Assembly: GCF_005048855.1 (NCBI RefSeq)
Contig: NZ_SUME01000001.1
Coordinates: 953,262-1,017,261 of the forward strand
DNA length: 64,000 nt
From: Sphingobacterium olei
GTDB lineage: Bacteria > Bacteroidota > Bacteroidia > Sphingobacteriales > Sphingobacteriaceae
Reading direction: 5' to 3'
Within the stretch, counting starts at the first letter, position 1. Each line of letters opens with the position of its first letter. The notes below the pieces were generated by a model. The model worked only from the letters and a program-made list of their open reading frames with translations, was not told the origin of the DNA and made no database searches. The position numbers were made by a program, and so were the translations under genes. This document shows positions 17,862-26,292 of this stretch, one piece after another.

Positions 17862-17887
17862 ATTCGCAGATTTGCAAATCTGCGAAT
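17862..17887. terminator. Perfect 26-bp palindrome, bidirectional terminator
   Basis: A perfect inverted repeat centred at 17874/17875 sits between the convergent nuclease and ThuA-like genes; flanks GCC/GGC extend the stem with a one-base bulge. Confidence 0.75.
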
Positions 17888-17894
17888 ATGGCAT

Positions 17895-18620
17895 TTATTT
17901 TAATTTGAGCACATATTGCACACCACCCAAAATATGTTTTTGGAATAATTCGGAATCAAAAGATTCTTCCGTATGGCCTAATCCCGTATAAAATGATCTT
18001 CCACCGTCATATTCTTGAAACCATGCTATAGGATGGAATTTTCCCATTTTCCCTCCTTTATAACTGGTTTCATCTAAGGCCATCAAAATATGAAGGCCTT
18101 CTTTCACATCCTTGAAATCATACCATTCGTCTTTATGAAACCATACTTTTTGCAGATGCTGTGTAGATAAATGTTTTCGATTTAGAACATCAATTTTAGC
18201 CTCTTGTACAGCTGGATGACTCGCAAAATAGCCACCAACCAGCCCTCCATACCAAGGCCAATTATACTCCGTATCCGATGCGGCATGAATTCCCACAAAA
18301 CCTTTGCCCGAACGGATAAAATTTCGAATATCTTCCTTCTGTTGACTGTTAAAAAGATTCCCGGTAGTACTCAAAAATAAAATCGCATCGTAGTTAGCTA
18401 AGTTTTTTGCATTGAAAATACTTTCATCTTCGCTATGAAAAGTTCCAATATGCTGATCATTTAACAATTTCTCCACGGTCAGCACACCCTTCTCGATACT
18501 CTGGTGCCTAAATTCTGTGGTCTTTGAAAAGATCAATACTTTCTTGTTTTTTTGAGCCCAAGCATCCGTAAGGAAAAAACAACAAAGTAATGTGCAAAGT
18601 GAATATATTCTCGCCATCAT
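17895..18620 (-). CDS. ThuA-like glutamine-amidotransferase-fold exported protein
   Basis: The 241-residue protein has an N-terminal signal peptide (1-22, ending AWA before QKN) and a ThuA-like domain. Markers are KVLIFSKTTEFRH (about 27-39), the GFVGIHAASDTEYNWPWYGGLVGGYFASHP block (about 109-138) and GHTEESF near the end. ThuA-like proteins are linked to sugar utilisation, but their reaction is poorly defined. The stop codon of aroB and this ATG directly abut, so the gene is translated behind aroB; the functional link between the two is unclear. Confidence 0.85.
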   Translation of the reverse strand: MMARIYSLCTLLCCFFLTDAWAQKNKKVLIFSKTTEFRHQSIEKGVLTVEKLLNDQHIGTFHSEDESIFNAKNLANYDAILFLSTTGNLFNSQQKEDIRNFIRSGKGFVGIHAASDTEYNWPWYGGLVGGYFASHPAVQEAKIDVLNRKHLSTQHLQKVWFHKDEWYDFKDVKEGLHILMALDETSYKGGKMGKFHPIAWFQEYDGGRSFYTGLGHTEESFDSELFQKHILGGVQYVLKLK

Positions 18621-19685
18621 TTATTTGGTTTTAGAAAGATAATAATTTAATGCTTCTACGATATCATCCCTATTTACATAGATGTTGTATTCTGCATGAC
18701 CGATTTCTTTTAATAACGCAAAACCTATTTTATTGTCTTCATTCTTCTTGTCGTTTTTCATGAGTTCGATAAAGCTATCATATTGATCTGAAGTATAAGT
18801 ATAAGGCGTATATCTCTCTAAGAATAAAGTCGTTAAATCCTCCAGCTCCTCTCCTGACAAACCGTTTAATTTATAAGATAAGAAACCCTCACAGATCATC
18901 CCAATCGCAATTGCTTCTCCGTGCAGCAGCGGATTGCTATCATTGTACAAGGAGTACCCCTCGATAGCATGCCCTATTGTGTGTCCAAAATTTAATATCT
19001 TACGAAGTCCTTTTTCAGTAGGATCTTTAAGGACAACATTATTCTTAATTTCTACAGAGCGTTTTATCAACGATGTGTCGATATCATTCAAATTTACATC
19101 CTTACATTTCTCATAAAGACCGCTGTCCTGAATTAGTCCATGTTTGATTATTTCAGCAAATCCTGAACGTATTTGTCGCTCATCTAATGTCTCTAAAAAC
19201 TTAGCACTAATAAATACCGCTTGAGGCTGCGTAAAGGTACCGATGATATTTTTTACATTGTCAAGATCAATACCTGTCTTACCACCTACGGAGGCATCTA
19301 CCTGAGACAAGAGTGTCGTCGGAATTTGAATAAAATCAATCCCCCGCTTAAACGTAGAGGCTGCAAATCCGCCCATATCCGTTACTACACCACCCCCCAA
19401 ATTGATCATCAATGCTTTGCGGTCTGCTCCAAAATCTAACATAGTTTTCCATACACCAATACAAAAATCAATATTTTTATTTTCCTCTCCTGGATCAATT
19501 TCAATAATATCATAATCTGTAATAGAAGGTATTGCAGCCTGTAAAACAGGTAAACAATGATCATTCGTATTCCGATCTACTAAGATGAGTATCTGAGAAT
19601 ATTGACGTTGAAAAATGAAATTTTCTAAAGAAGAAAGATCCTCTTCAAAAAAAACTGTATAACCTAAACTTTCTAAAGTTTGCAT
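18621..19685 (-). CDS. aroB: 3-dehydroquinate synthase
   Basis: The 354-residue enzyme catalyses the second step of the shikimate pathway, converting DAHP to 3-dehydroquinate with NAD+ and a divalent metal. DPGEENKNI near 64, NLGGGVVTDMGGFAAST (about 94-110), PTTLLSQVDASVGGKTGID and the metal-ligand NFGHTIGHAIE (about 233-243) are all present. The start is at 19685; the ThuA-like gene follows without a gap. Confidence 0.96.
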   Translation of the reverse strand: MQTLESLGYTVFFEEDLSSLENFIFQRQYSQILILVDRNTNDHCLPVLQAAIPSITDYDIIEIDPGEENKNIDFCIGVWKTMLDFGADRKALMINLGGGVVTDMGGFAASTFKRGIDFIQIPTTLLSQVDASVGGKTGIDLDNVKNIIGTFTQPQAVFISAKFLETLDERQIRSGFAEIIKHGLIQDSGLYEKCKDVNLNDIDTSLIKRSVEIKNNVVLKDPTEKGLRKILNFGHTIGHAIEGYSLYNDSNPLLHGEAIAIGMICEGFLSYKLNGLSGEELEDLTTLFLERYTPYTYTSDQYDSFIELMKNDKKNEDNKIGFALLKEIGHAEYNIYVNRDDIVEALNYYLSKTK

Positions 19686-19716
19686 AAATTAAAATTGAGC
19701 GATAAAGATATAATTT

Positions 19717-19923
19717 TTAAATGATTTCAACTTGCCTACCTTCGAATTCGATCACATCTCCGCGACGGACCTTCAGTCTTTTTCGAAAATCAACTTCTCC
19801 ATTATACTTTACAAGCCCTTCTTCCACCATGCGTTGAGCCATTCCTCCGTGTTCTACCCAATTGAGCGCTTTTAATAATTGAATCAGCGGAATAAATTCC
19901 CCTTCTAATGTAAACGTTTGCAT
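19717..19923 (-). CDS. Small S4-domain RNA-binding protein
   Basis: A 68-residue protein from the ATG at 19921-19923; an in-frame TTG two codons earlier is less likely. The whole protein is one S4 domain: IPLIQLLKALNWVEHGGMAQ, MVEEGLVKYNGEVDFRKR and the RRGDVIEFEG turn. It resembles the YbcJ/YaaA small RNA-binding proteins and probably binds structured RNA, perhaps rRNA. Its promoter element lies only three bases before ATG, so the mRNA may have no leader. Confidence 0.85.
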   Translation of the reverse strand: MQTFTLEGEFIPLIQLLKALNWVEHGGMAQRMVEEGLVKYNGEVDFRKRLKVRRGDVIEFEGRQVEII

Positions 19924-19926
19924 AGA

Positions 19927-19934
19927 CAAAAGTA
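19927..19934 (-). promoter_or_regulatory. -7 element TACTTTTG almost touching the S4 gene ATG
   Basis: Exact TAnnTTTG match ending three bases before ATG. With the usual spacing the transcript would start at or near the A of ATG. Confidence 0.5.
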
Positions 19935-19988
19935 CACTTATATCGTATAAAAAATGCTTTTTTAAGAAATATTAAGATGATAAATCCA

Positions 19989-19996
19989 TACTTTTG
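19989..19996 (+). promoter_or_regulatory. -7 element TACTTTTG for proline dehydrogenase
   Basis: Exact TAnnTTTG match 20 bases before the ATG at 20017. Confidence 0.6.
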
Positions 19997-20016
19997 CAAA
20001 ATAATCTATACTCATA

Positions 20017-21210
20017 ATGATAGCGCAAGAAAACAAGGCGAAACTGAATTTCGATAATACCGAAATCGCTTTTAAAAATAAGAGTGATAAAGATTTAGAA
20101 AGAGCATACTGGCTTTTTAAAATGGTCGCCAATAGTACGCTTATAAAAATAGGAACACCAATAACAAATTTTTCTTTGCGTATCGGTCTTCCTATTCAAG
20201 GAATTATCCGAAATACAATTTATAAACAATTTTGTGGAGGTGAAACTATTCGCGGTTGTGCAGATTCAATCCAGGAATTGGGAAAAGGAAATGTAACGAC
20301 AATTCTAGATTATTCTGTAGAGGGTGAAGAATCAGAAGAAAATTTTGATGCAACCTGTCAGGAAATTTTATCAACAGTAGCGTATGCTAAACAAAATCCA
20401 CTGATATCATTTTGCGTATTCAAGCCAACAGGTGTAGGAAGATTTGATTTATTAGCAAAAATAGATGCTAAAGAGACATTAAATTTGGAAGAAACTGCTG
20501 AATATAGACGATTATTAAATAGATGCGATCAAATATGTAAAGCTTGTTATGAAGCTGGTATTCGGGTATTAATAGATGCAGAGCATTCCTGGATACAAGA
20601 TACCATCGACGATATCGCACGCGATATGATGGAAAAATACAATAAACAAAATGCCATCGTATACAACACATACCAATTGTATAGACACGACAAACTTGCA
20701 TCGCTGAAAGCTGATTTTGCATATGCTGAGGTACAAAATTTTCATATTGGAGCCAAAATAGTACGAGGAGCTTATATGGAAATCGAAAGAGAACGTGCCA
20801 CAGAAAAAGAGTACCCTTCTCCTATTCAACCAACAAAAGAAGCGAGTGATATAGATTATAACCAAGCAATCCTATTCTGCCTTGATCATATTGATCGTAT
20901 AGGATTAATGGCCGGCACACATAACGATGCGAGCTGTTTGCTATTAGCCGAAGAAATGGATAAACGTCATATCCCTCATAATCATCCCAATGTGTTTTTT
21001 GCCCAATTGTTGGGTATGTCCGATAATCTATCTTTTAATTTAGGGGCATCAAATTATAATGTCGCAAAATATATGCCTTATGGACCGGTGAAATCCGTAA
21101 TGCCTTATTTATTTAGGAGAGCACAGGAAAATTCATCTGCCAAAGGTCAAACTGGTAGAGAACTTAGCTTGATTATAAAAGAAAAGAAACGCCGTAGTAC
21201 AACGAAATAA
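20017..21210 (+). CDS. Proline dehydrogenase (monofunctional PRODH)
   Basis: The 397-residue flavoenzyme oxidises proline to pyrroline-5-carboxylate. The TIM-barrel markers are present: RVLIDAEHSWIQD (about 186-198), KIVRGAYMEIERERA (about 247-261), GTHNDASC and the C-terminal substrate-binding FRRAQENSSAKGQTGRELSL. No aldehyde dehydrogenase domain is attached, so the second step needs a separate enzyme not seen here. The gene stands alone, with its own promoter, followed by a REP-like repeat pair. Confidence 0.92.
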   Translation: MIAQENKAKLNFDNTEIAFKNKSDKDLERAYWLFKMVANSTLIKIGTPITNFSLRIGLPIQGIIRNTIYKQFCGGETIRGCADSIQELGKGNVTTILDYSVEGEESEENFDATCQEILSTVAYAKQNPLISFCVFKPTGVGRFDLLAKIDAKETLNLEETAEYRRLLNRCDQICKACYEAGIRVLIDAEHSWIQDTIDDIARDMMEKYNKQNAIVYNTYQLYRHDKLASLKADFAYAEVQNFHIGAKIVRGAYMEIERERATEKEYPSPIQPTKEASDIDYNQAILFCLDHIDRIGLMAGTHNDASCLLLAEEMDKRHIPHNHPNVFFAQLLGMSDNLSFNLGASNYNVAKYMPYGPVKSVMPYLFRRAQENSSAKGQTGRELSLIIKEKKRRSTTK

Positions 21211-21228
21211 CATTTACCAGGTGGGTGG

Positions 21229-21317
21229 AGACTGCCGCGTCGTGCCTCCTCGCAGTGACGTGTTAGTATTAACGGTAGCGTCATTGCGAGCCCGAGAAGC
21301 GAGGGCGCGGCAATCTT
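21229..21317. repeat. REP-like GC-rich inverted repeat pair
   Basis: Two copies of a GC-rich element in opposite orientation: 21229-21260 reads as the reverse complement of CGTCACTGCGAGGAGGCAC..., and 21279-21317 reads CGTCATTGCGAGCCCGAG... to CGGCAATCTT. Base composition is far above that of neighbouring sequence. The pattern resembles dispersed REP/BIME elements; no transposase is nearby. Confidence 0.75.
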
Positions 21318-21353
21318 AAGGTTTAGAGGCATTGACACAAAAAATAGTATTAC

Positions 21354-21965
21354 ATGACACACCAGGAAATAGAAAAGTACAATACCCTAAAAAAAATCGT
21401 TGAACCCTATGAAGCACTCTTATTTGATGTAGATGGCACATTAGCGGATAATATAGATGCCCATAAGGCGTCCTATGTCGCTGCAGCACTTGAATACGGA
21501 CTTATTCTTGATCCGGATTTAATTGATGAAACGGCAGGATGGCCGACTATAGCTGTCGCAAAAGAAATATCAGTTCGGTATGGTGTAGATTTTGACTTTG
21601 CTGTATTTGCCAAGAGAAAATCGGCCATTTTCATCGAAAGATACGTTTCAAAAACTAAACCGATTGAGTTTGTTCGCCAAATATTATTGGATTTTGAGCA
21701 TACTAAAAAAATTGGAATAGTATCCGGGGGAACGCGTAGCACATTAGCGATTACGTTAGATGTAATTGATGTAGTCGGTCGATATGAAACTTTAGTATGT
21801 GCAGGTGATACCTCTTTGGGGAAACCCTCCCATCAACCTTTTACCCTCACAGCACAAAATCTAGGTATAGCACCCGAAAACTGTATCGTCTTGGAAGACG
21901 GTGATCCTGGAGTACAGGGTGCTATCGCCGCAGGAATGAGCTGGGTCCGAATCGATCAAATTTAA
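21354..21965 (+). CDS. HAD-superfamily hydrolase (phosphoglycolate/beta-PGM-like)
   Basis: The 203-residue protein has HAD motif I FDVDGTLADN (about 24-33) with both Asp residues, a helical cap, motif II in VSGGTRST, the motif III lysine in GKPSHQPF, and motif IV VLEDGDPGVQGAIAAG. Likely a sugar-phosphate or phosphoglycolate phosphatase in the cytoplasm; substrate unknown. It overlaps the convergent membrane protein gene by four bases. Confidence 0.85.
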   Translation: MTHQEIEKYNTLKKIVEPYEALLFDVDGTLADNIDAHKASYVAAALEYGLILDPDLIDETAGWPTIAVAKEISVRYGVDFDFAVFAKRKSAIFIERYVSKTKPIEFVRQILLDFEHTKKIGIVSGGTRSTLAITLDVIDVVGRYETLVCAGDTSLGKPSHQPFTLTAQNLGIAPENCIVLEDGDPGVQGAIAAGMSWVRIDQI

Positions 21966-23284
21966 AACGTTGTCATTAATCGGATTCCACCATTGGTGTA
22001 GTCCATATCCGCACGACGGTATTCGCCAACCGGAATTTTGAAATATGGTTCTACAGAGACACCAAATTTGTTGCCGATATTTACTTTCTTGCCGACAGAC
22101 ATAATCACAAACCCATTAAAACCGTTGGAATTCACATTCGTTTCAGCAGATTTGACGGTGCGTGTCACCGCTTGTGTACTTTTGGAAATCTGTTCTCTAT
22201 TTTCCGGATAACCATTAGCAAATGTCTCGTTATTAATATTTTCTACATAATGCGCACTACGTTCCTGATTCAAGATAGCAGAATAAGAAACGCCCGCGGC
22301 TGCATATAAAGAAGTATTAAAATTATATTTCAATTCCACTGGAATATCTAAAGATTGGACTTTTCCGGTGACGGCATTCACATTAGGAAGAACCACGCTT
22401 CTTTGTAAACTGGATTGACTCGCTCCGGCTAATGAATTCTTCTCTTCACTTACTGCAACGGTTTCCGCACTACTTTCAACAGTAGGATTTTTTAAAACCC
22501 CCATTTCATACGTATTATAAGATGCTCCCGTACGAAGACTTATCTTTTTATTTAAGTTATAGGCCACCAACAAACCTCCACCTACATTCATTTTATCCGC
22601 AGTAGAATTTGGAGAGACAAATAATCCCAAATCAAATCTTTCGTTGAGTCGCATGAAAGATTGATTAGGTCTGTTCTCAACTTCCTTTAAACTTAGATTT
22701 ATGAGTGGAGCGGACGACGATACTAATATCATATTATCTGTAGGTACAGAACTACTCGAACTAAATTCTTTGCTATTATATGAAATCGACTTTATGTTCA
22801 AATCTGTATTCGGTAAATGTTTATAATCGATTCCATCGATTATATTTTCAATCCGTTCTTCATACTGCTGAGGGATATAAACTAGTTTATTATTACCCTC
22901 AAAGCCATCCGGCTCCGATAGACTATATGCGTTGTCTCTATAAGTTTGTGTGGTATTTTCTAAATTACCTAATGCCTCTTTTGGTGTTGACGTTGTATTA
23001 TTTGTAAGCGGGATGTCCGTAAGATTATTATCCTGCTGCATTGCAACTGTATTAATCGTGTCTACTGCAACGGGGGGGGCAGTTCTCAACCATAAGACAG
23101 CACCAATGCCCAGTATAATAAGTGCAGCAGCAGCACTTAACCGATAGTACACGCTCATTTTTGAAACCGACGTGAGTTGTTGGTTGCTTTGAAATTTCTC
23201 CCAAGCCCCCTCTTTGTAATCGTAATCCCTTTGGGATCGTAAACGATTTACAATTTCATCTATTATATCTTTATTTTCTTTCAT
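21962..23284 (-). CDS. Membrane-anchored sigma partner with C-terminal beta-barrel-like domain
   Basis: The 440-residue protein has a cytoplasmic N-terminus of about 47 residues (EIVNRLRSQRDYDYKEGAWEKF), one transmembrane helix (about 48-66) and a long exported part. Residues about 210-440 look like an outer-membrane-protein-type beta domain (alternating strands, GGGLLVAYNLNKKISLRTGA, FNTSLYAAAGVSYSAIL). It lies 12 bp downstream of a sigma factor gene, the usual place of an anti-sigma factor, so it may bind the sigma factor with its N-terminus. Anti-sigma function is inferred from position and topology; I see no classical ZAS zinc motif. Confidence 0.65.
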   Translation of the reverse strand: MKENKDIIDEIVNRLRSQRDYDYKEGAWEKFQSNQQLTSVSKMSVYYRLSAAAALIILGIGAVLWLRTAPPVAVDTINTVAMQQDNNLTDIPLTNNTTSTPKEALGNLENTTQTYRDNAYSLSEPDGFEGNNKLVYIPQQYEERIENIIDGIDYKHLPNTDLNIKSISYNSKEFSSSSSVPTDNMILVSSSAPLINLSLKEVENRPNQSFMRLNERFDLGLFVSPNSTADKMNVGGGLLVAYNLNKKISLRTGASYNTYEMGVLKNPTVESSAETVAVSEEKNSLAGASQSSLQRSVVLPNVNAVTGKVQSLDIPVELKYNFNTSLYAAAGVSYSAILNQERSAHYVENINNETFANGYPENREQISKSTQAVTRTVKSAETNVNSNGFNGFVIMSVGKKVNIGNKFGVSVEPYFKIPVGEYRRADMDYTNGGIRLMTTF

Positions 23285-23296
23285 TCTATTATTATA

Positions 23297-23911
23297 TTAA
23301 GAATGATGTATATTTTGTAATTCACTCACTTGATCCATGTATAGTTTTCGTAATTTGCTTTTCGCACGAGTCAAATAAGTCCGGGAAGTACTTTCCGGGA
23401 CATTGAGTAATTTCCCGATCTCTTCATGCGAATAACCTTCTATTTCATATAAATTGAAAATAGAACGTTGAATTTCGGGCAGTTCGTAAAGTAGCTTCAG
23501 TATGTCTTGTTCTTCGAGTTTAGTAGACACCATTACAGCATGATGGACCAGCTCTTTATCAGAAACGTCATCTATAGACTCTATTTCTTTTTTTGCTCTC
23601 AACTTATCGATTGAGGTATTTACAGTAATTCGGGCTATCCAAGCTTTAAATGTTTTTTCCAAAACCTCCTCCTCTTCATGAAAACTAAAAGCATTTAACT
23701 TTCTGAAGACTTTCACAAAAGACTCATTTACTATATCTTCCGCGTCCATTTCTTCTTGTATATATCGGAGGGCCACGGCCATCAAATAACCGTAAAACTT
23801 TTTATAAATAAAAGATTTGCTCCGTTCTGTATCCGACACAACGCACTCCTCCAAGGCCTTCTTTAAAGACAACGGTGTGTTTTTTTTCAAGTATTTTGGC
23901 AAAATCTTCAC
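23297..23911 (-). CDS. RNA polymerase sigma-70 family factor (ECF-like)
   Basis: The 204-residue protein has region 2 (YLMAVALRYIQEEMDAEDIV and VFRKLNAF) and region 4 (ELPEIQRSIFNLYEIEGYSH, then EIGKLLNVPESTSRTYLTRA with its helix-turn-helix). It lacks regions 1 and 3, as ECF sigma factors do. The membrane protein gene following at 12 bp is the presumed regulator. Targets are unknown. The acidic linker FHEEEEVLE between regions 2.2 and 2.4 is unusually long. Confidence 0.9.
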   Translation of the reverse strand: MKILPKYLKKNTPLSLKKALEECVVSDTERSKSFIYKKFYGYLMAVALRYIQEEMDAEDIVNESFVKVFRKLNAFSFHEEEEVLEKTFKAWIARITVNTSIDKLRAKKEIESIDDVSDKELVHHAVMVSTKLEEQDILKLLYELPEIQRSIFNLYEIEGYSHEEIGKLLNVPESTSRTYLTRAKSKLRKLYMDQVSELQNIHHS

Positions 23912-24257
23912 TCGGGTATTATCCGTTCATTGATTTAAGTTAAGCAATTTATGCTCAATAGCCGAAATTATCACCATACAATCTATAATATTTTTCAGAA
24001 AACGAGTTTGTTTGCCGTTTTGCTACACACGTCTAATCATTTTTGTTATTATTTTAGGTGATAATAATCATCTTATTTATCTCTCATTTTTTGTATTTTT
24101 AGCTAAAATAAAACCTTGAGCCATGAAACCATCAAGATTTTTCAAACCCCGTTAGTACCCATGAGTATGAACAAGTATTCATCGAACACGAATAAATCAC
24201 ATAGTGGAATAAATAAAATCATGATAGCTTCATCACCTTTAAAACAATTTTATACAG
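23912..24257. other. Intergenic region between divergent sigma and USP genes
   Basis: 346 bases, AT-rich. No exact TAnnTTTG box was found for either gene. A GATAAT-A-ATCATC sequence at 24060-24072 resembles half of a Fur-type operator, but nothing else supports it. Two short frames (10 codons from 24123, 44 codons from 24161) have no supporting feature. Confidence 0.5.
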
Positions 24258-25106
24258 ATGAAAAATATATTATTTTCAACGGACTTTTCTGACGGAGCCA
24301 ACAATGCCTTTCTATATGCATTGCAATTAGCTAATCAATTGGACACCAAATTGTATGTCTTATATTCCTATATTTCTCCAGTATTATCTGCCACACATGC
24401 CGGTCAACCTGAATTATTAGGACAGGTGTATGAACAAATTGAATTAACAAAATTTGATTATTATAAAAAGCAAATTCCGCAATTACATGACCTGGCACAA
24501 GAACATAATTTAGATCACTCCAAAATGGTTTTTTTGTTTGAGGAGGGGACTGTAGTAGCGGCTGTAAAGAAATCAGTACAGCAAGAAAATATTGCACTAG
24601 TCGTTATGGGAACACATGGTGCAAGCGGCTTTAGAAAAGAATTTATTGGATCGAATACGGTCAATGTAATTCGAAACATCAAAACCCCGGTATTGGCTGT
24701 TCCCGCAAAAGCGGCCTATTCAGCCATACAGAAAGTTGCCTTTACTACCCTATTTAGAGAAAAAGACCAAACCGCATTAAAGGAGATTCTTGATTTAGCC
24801 AAAATAGTAAATGCCACTGTTTATTGTACAAATGTAATTACAGATAACTCAGATCCCGCAGACGCCTTATTTTACGGAGAATCCTGGAGCAAATTATTTC
24901 CCGATCGTAAATTAGAATTTACATTTTTAAAAAATGAAGATACGGTAGAAAATACAATCAACAGATTTATTAAAGAAAGTAATATTGATCTATTGGCAAT
25001 TGTAAAAAGGAATCGCAGTTTCTTCGATCGATTGTTTTCATCTAGTTTGAGTAATAATCTTACATTTCACGCTGAAATACCTATTTTAGTATTTCACGAA
25101 GAATAA
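24258..25106 (+). CDS. Universal stress protein, tandem UspA domains
   Basis: The 282-residue cytoplasmic protein has two UspA units. The first (about 1-147) keeps the ATP-binding pattern GTHGASG followed by GSNTVNVI near residues 118-134; the second (about 152-282) has lost it and ends ILVFHEE. USP proteins help survive starvation and other stress. The next small gene starts inside this stop codon (TAATG), so the two are translationally coupled. Confidence 0.9.
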   Translation: MKNILFSTDFSDGANNAFLYALQLANQLDTKLYVLYSYISPVLSATHAGQPELLGQVYEQIELTKFDYYKKQIPQLHDLAQEHNLDHSKMVFLFEEGTVVAAVKKSVQQENIALVVMGTHGASGFRKEFIGSNTVNVIRNIKTPVLAVPAKAAYSAIQKVAFTTLFREKDQTALKEILDLAKIVNATVYCTNVITDNSDPADALFYGESWSKLFPDRKLEFTFLKNEDTVENTINRFIKESNIDLLAIVKRNRSFFDRLFSSSLSNNLTFHAEIPILVFHEE

Positions 25107-25348
25107 TGCACATGGATCATATCATTAAAAAACTTGAAAAGACGAATAACATCAATGATGTCACCAAGAAGTTTACGCTTATCGTGGATGAGCATCAGGT
25201 TGTTCACGGTGCACTCTTCTTTATTTCCATAGAGAACAGGGATTATAAGGTAATGATACCGGCACCTTTTCACGAAGTTTTGATTGCCAATGACCCACCG
25301 ACGTACAAGAAAATCTTAAATCACAAAGAAGCACTTTTACTTAAATAA
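25106..25348 (+). CDS. Small hypothetical protein coupled to the universal stress protein
   Basis: An 80-residue soluble protein; ATG either at 25106, overlapping the USP stop by one base, or at 25112. It is mostly beta with charged termini. I recognise no motif and see no signal peptide. Coupling to the USP gene suggests a shared stress condition; function unknown. Confidence 0.6.
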   Translation: MHMDHIIKKLEKTNNINDVTKKFTLIVDEHQVVHGALFFISIENRDYKVMIPAPFHEVLIANDPPTYKKILNHKEALLLK

Positions 25349-25351
25349 AAC

Positions 25352-26098
25352 ATGAATAAAAATCTAAAAATCTTATTACTATCTATTTTTACGTTTGTAT
25401 TATTTTCTGCTTATAAGCAGGATCAAAAAATTACGATATATCTCGTCGGCGATTCTACAATGGCCGATAAAGATAGTACTAAATACCCTGAAACCGGTTG
25501 GGGAACACCTTTTAAATGGTTTTTCTCTAAAAACATTCACGTCGAAAATCATGCTAGAAACGGAAAAAGCACCAAATCGTTTCTTAACGAAGGTAGATGG
25601 AGTAAAATAAAGGAAACTCTCAAAGAAGGAGACTACGTTTTTATCCAATTCGGACATAATGACGAAATACCAACTAAAAAATCCGCTACAACCCCTGAAG
25701 AATTTAAAGTGAATCTATCCCGATATATCAATGAAACCCGTCAAGCAAAAGCAACACCTGTACTTTTAACATCGGTAGCTAGACGCAGTTTCGAAAATGA
25801 CATTTTAATTGATACGCACGCGGAATATGCCAGTATTACCAAAGAAGTCGCTAGAACTACCAATACATCGCTTATAGATGTTTCACAATCAAGTATGCAG
25901 CTTTTGAGCCAATTAGGTCCTGAAAGATCCAAAGACCTATTTTTACAGTTGGCCCCCTTACAAAACCCTAATTATCCGAAGGGTGTAATTGACAATACGC
26001 ATTTTAATGAATTTGGGGCTAGAAGAATAGCAGAACTAATCGTAAACGAACTAAAGACATTAGACATTCCATTAAAAGATTTTATCGGATATAAATGA
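25352..26098 (+). CDS. GDSL/SGNH esterase, rhamnogalacturonan acetylesterase-like
   Basis: The 248-residue exported enzyme has an N-terminal hydrophobic signal (about 1-21). SGNH blocks are complete: block I YLVGDSTMADK (nucleophile Ser about 37), block II in HARNGKSTKSF, block III FIQFGHNDE with Asn, and block V DNTHFNEFGA with Asp and His. The GDST form of block I is typical of rhamnogalacturonan acetylesterases, which remove acetyl groups from pectin. No other pectin genes are near, so the substrate is uncertain. It starts three bases after the previous stop. Confidence 0.85.
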   Translation: MNKNLKILLLSIFTFVLFSAYKQDQKITIYLVGDSTMADKDSTKYPETGWGTPFKWFFSKNIHVENHARNGKSTKSFLNEGRWSKIKETLKEGDYVFIQFGHNDEIPTKKSATTPEEFKVNLSRYINETRQAKATPVLLTSVARRSFENDILIDTHAEYASITKEVARTTNTSLIDVSQSSMQLLSQLGPERSKDLFLQLAPLQNPNYPKGVIDNTHFNEFGARRIAELIVNELKTLDIPLKDFIGYK

Positions 26099-26292
26099 TA
26101 ACGTATCCCCTTTAGAAGTTTTTTTAGCTTTTTTGGCAAATCCTGTAATACGTGATTTGCTTAATTTGTAAACAACATCGGCTCTATTTTGTTTACGGTA
26201 TAGAAATTGACAACGTAATTCTTTTATTACTAATAATTACAGTTTAGAAAAATATGTATTTTAGTAGAAAATCAACTCATATATCAACAAAA

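Noticed and set aside
24060..24072. Fur-box-like GATAAT-A-ATCATC
   Set aside because: Only one half-match in AT-rich DNA, no iron-related gene next to it.
24161..24295. 44-codon frame overlapping the USP gene start
   Set aside because: It ends out of frame inside the USP gene and has no promoter box or recognisable protein features.
26136..26160. GCAAATC/GATTTGC hairpin after the GDSL esterase gene
   Set aside because: Seven-bp stem with an 11-base loop and no T-run; too weak to call a terminator.
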